Program-made: the position numbers and the translations under genes
Source: Fulvitalea axinellae
GTDB lineage: Bacteria > Bacteroidota > Bacteroidia > Cytophagales > Cyclobacteriaceae
Length of the DNA stretch: 64,000 nucleotides
NCBI RefSeq assembly: GCF_036492835.1
Contig: NZ_AP025316.1
Coordinates: forward strand, 124,001 to 188,000
Direction: 5' to 3'
In this document: one piece after another, positions 63,657 to 64,000 of the stretch
Layout: the number at the start of each line of letters is the position of its first letter
How positions within the stretch are numbered: the first letter of the stretch is position 1
The notes under the pieces: generated by a model
The model's input: the letters and a program-made list of their open reading frames with translations, nothing else
What the model was told of the DNA's origin: nothing
Database searches by the model: none

Positions 63657-64000
63657 ATGAGAGGGAAGATAATTAAGTACGCATCGATTTTCTTGTTATG
63701 CTTAATATCGTTTGGCGGATTTTGCCAAAATTCGAAAAACTATCTCAAGGAACTCGACCAAGAACTAAATAAAAGGCAAGAGTACGTAAAAATCCGGGAA
63801 CAACGTATCAACGCCCTCAAAGAAGTACTAGCGCAAACGCATGACCACAAAAGCCGGCGACCGCTCCTACACCAACTGTATAAAGCTTACGCCCCGTTTC
63901 AGATCGATTCGGCATACCATTACGCAAAGATCTCCGAAAAAATCGCCACTAAAATAGGCGATCCCGACTTGATTATCGATGACCGTTTCCAGCTTGTGCA
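63657..64000 (+). CDS. DUF6377 family protein, N-terminal part (cut by window edge)
   Basis: From the ATG at 63657 the frame is open to the window edge (114 codons). It begins with a signal peptide (MRGKIIKYASIFLLCLISFGGFCQ). Next come the DUF6377 start (YLKELDQELNKRQEYVKIREQRINALKEVL), a loop, and the first TPR-like helices (LLHQLYKAYAPFQIDSAYHYAKISEKIATKIGDP). Members of this family are large periplasmic TPR proteins that often end in a membrane helix and a cytoplasmic helix-turn-helix, acting as transmembrane regulators. The part that would show this lies outside the window. Confidence 0.75.
   Translation, partial: MRGKIIKYASIFLLCLISFGGFCQNSKNYLKELDQELNKRQEYVKIREQRINALKEVLAQTHDHKSRRPLLHQLYKAYAPFQIDSAYHYAKISEKIATKIGDPDLIIDDRFQLV

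Noticed and set aside
1-64000. CRISPR arrays, tRNA and rRNA genes
   Set aside because: No regularly spaced repeats and no tRNA- or rRNA-like sequences were seen on either strand by reading alone.

Overview
The window looks like a chromosome segment of a marine-type Bacteroidota, most likely Cytophagales (inference). The grounds are three SusC/SusD pairs, FecR-type anti-sigma factors with ECF sigma factors, two proteins with C-terminal type IX secretion (T9SS) sorting domains, DUF4291 and DUF6377 proteins, and AUG starts with no clear Shine-Dalgarno sequence. I saw no rRNA, tRNA or CRISPR.

Layout. 1-0.5 kb: the N-terminal part of a DDE transposase running off the left edge. 1.5-11.9 kb (+): secreted alpha/beta hydrolase, then FecR, SusC, SusD and ECF sigma (locus 1, with the sigma gene unusually last). 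11.9-12.6 kb: Pr6Pr-like membrane protein. 12.9-24.3 kb (-): ECF sigma, FecR, SusC, SusD, then a 1355-residue periplasmic fusion of beta-propeller, CxxCH cytochrome-like and FGE-sulfatase-like parts (locus 2). 24.8-29.5 kb: a secreted enzyme-like protein facing a membrane-bound Kelch/winged-helix regulator. 29.8-39.6 kb, by eye more AT-rich: esterase, DUF4291, MmcQ/YjbR, a propeller lipoprotein and two large secreted propeller paralogues. 39.9-46.0 kb (-): a LysA-like decarboxylase, a metallophosphoesterase/Omp85-barrel fusion and an SdiA-regulated-type lipoprotein. 46.4-49.1 kb (+): an HD-PycTM protein followed by a membrane class III nucleotide cyclase. 49.4-49.9 kb: a lipoyl-domain/phage-tail-collar fusion. 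50.1-60.3 kb (-): ECF sigma, FecR, SusC, SusD and a BNR-propeller, DNRLRE-repeat, T9SS enzyme candidate (locus 3). 60.9-63.2 kb: a small unknown protein converging on a HopA1-like effector-type protein. 63.7 kb to the right edge: the start of a DUF6377 protein.

How the parts fit. Each of the three SusC receptors carries an N-terminal STN domain and sits with its own FecR and sigma factor, so each locus should sense its ligand at the outer membrane and switch on its own uptake genes. Enzymes lie at the ends of the loci: hydrolase in locus 1, propeller/FGE fusion in locus 2, BNR protein in locus 3. A family of imperfect palindromes made of GGTATTAGG/GGTCTTAGG-like words lies in three intergenic gaps. 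In loci 2 and 3 it sits exactly between SusD and the downstream enzyme gene.

Most interesting candidates: the HD-PycTM/cyclase pair (possible Pycsar-like signalling), the HopA1-like protein, the lipoyl/tail-collar fusion, the metallophosphoesterase/kinase-like/Omp85 fusion, the propeller/CxxCH/FGE fusion, and the palindrome family.
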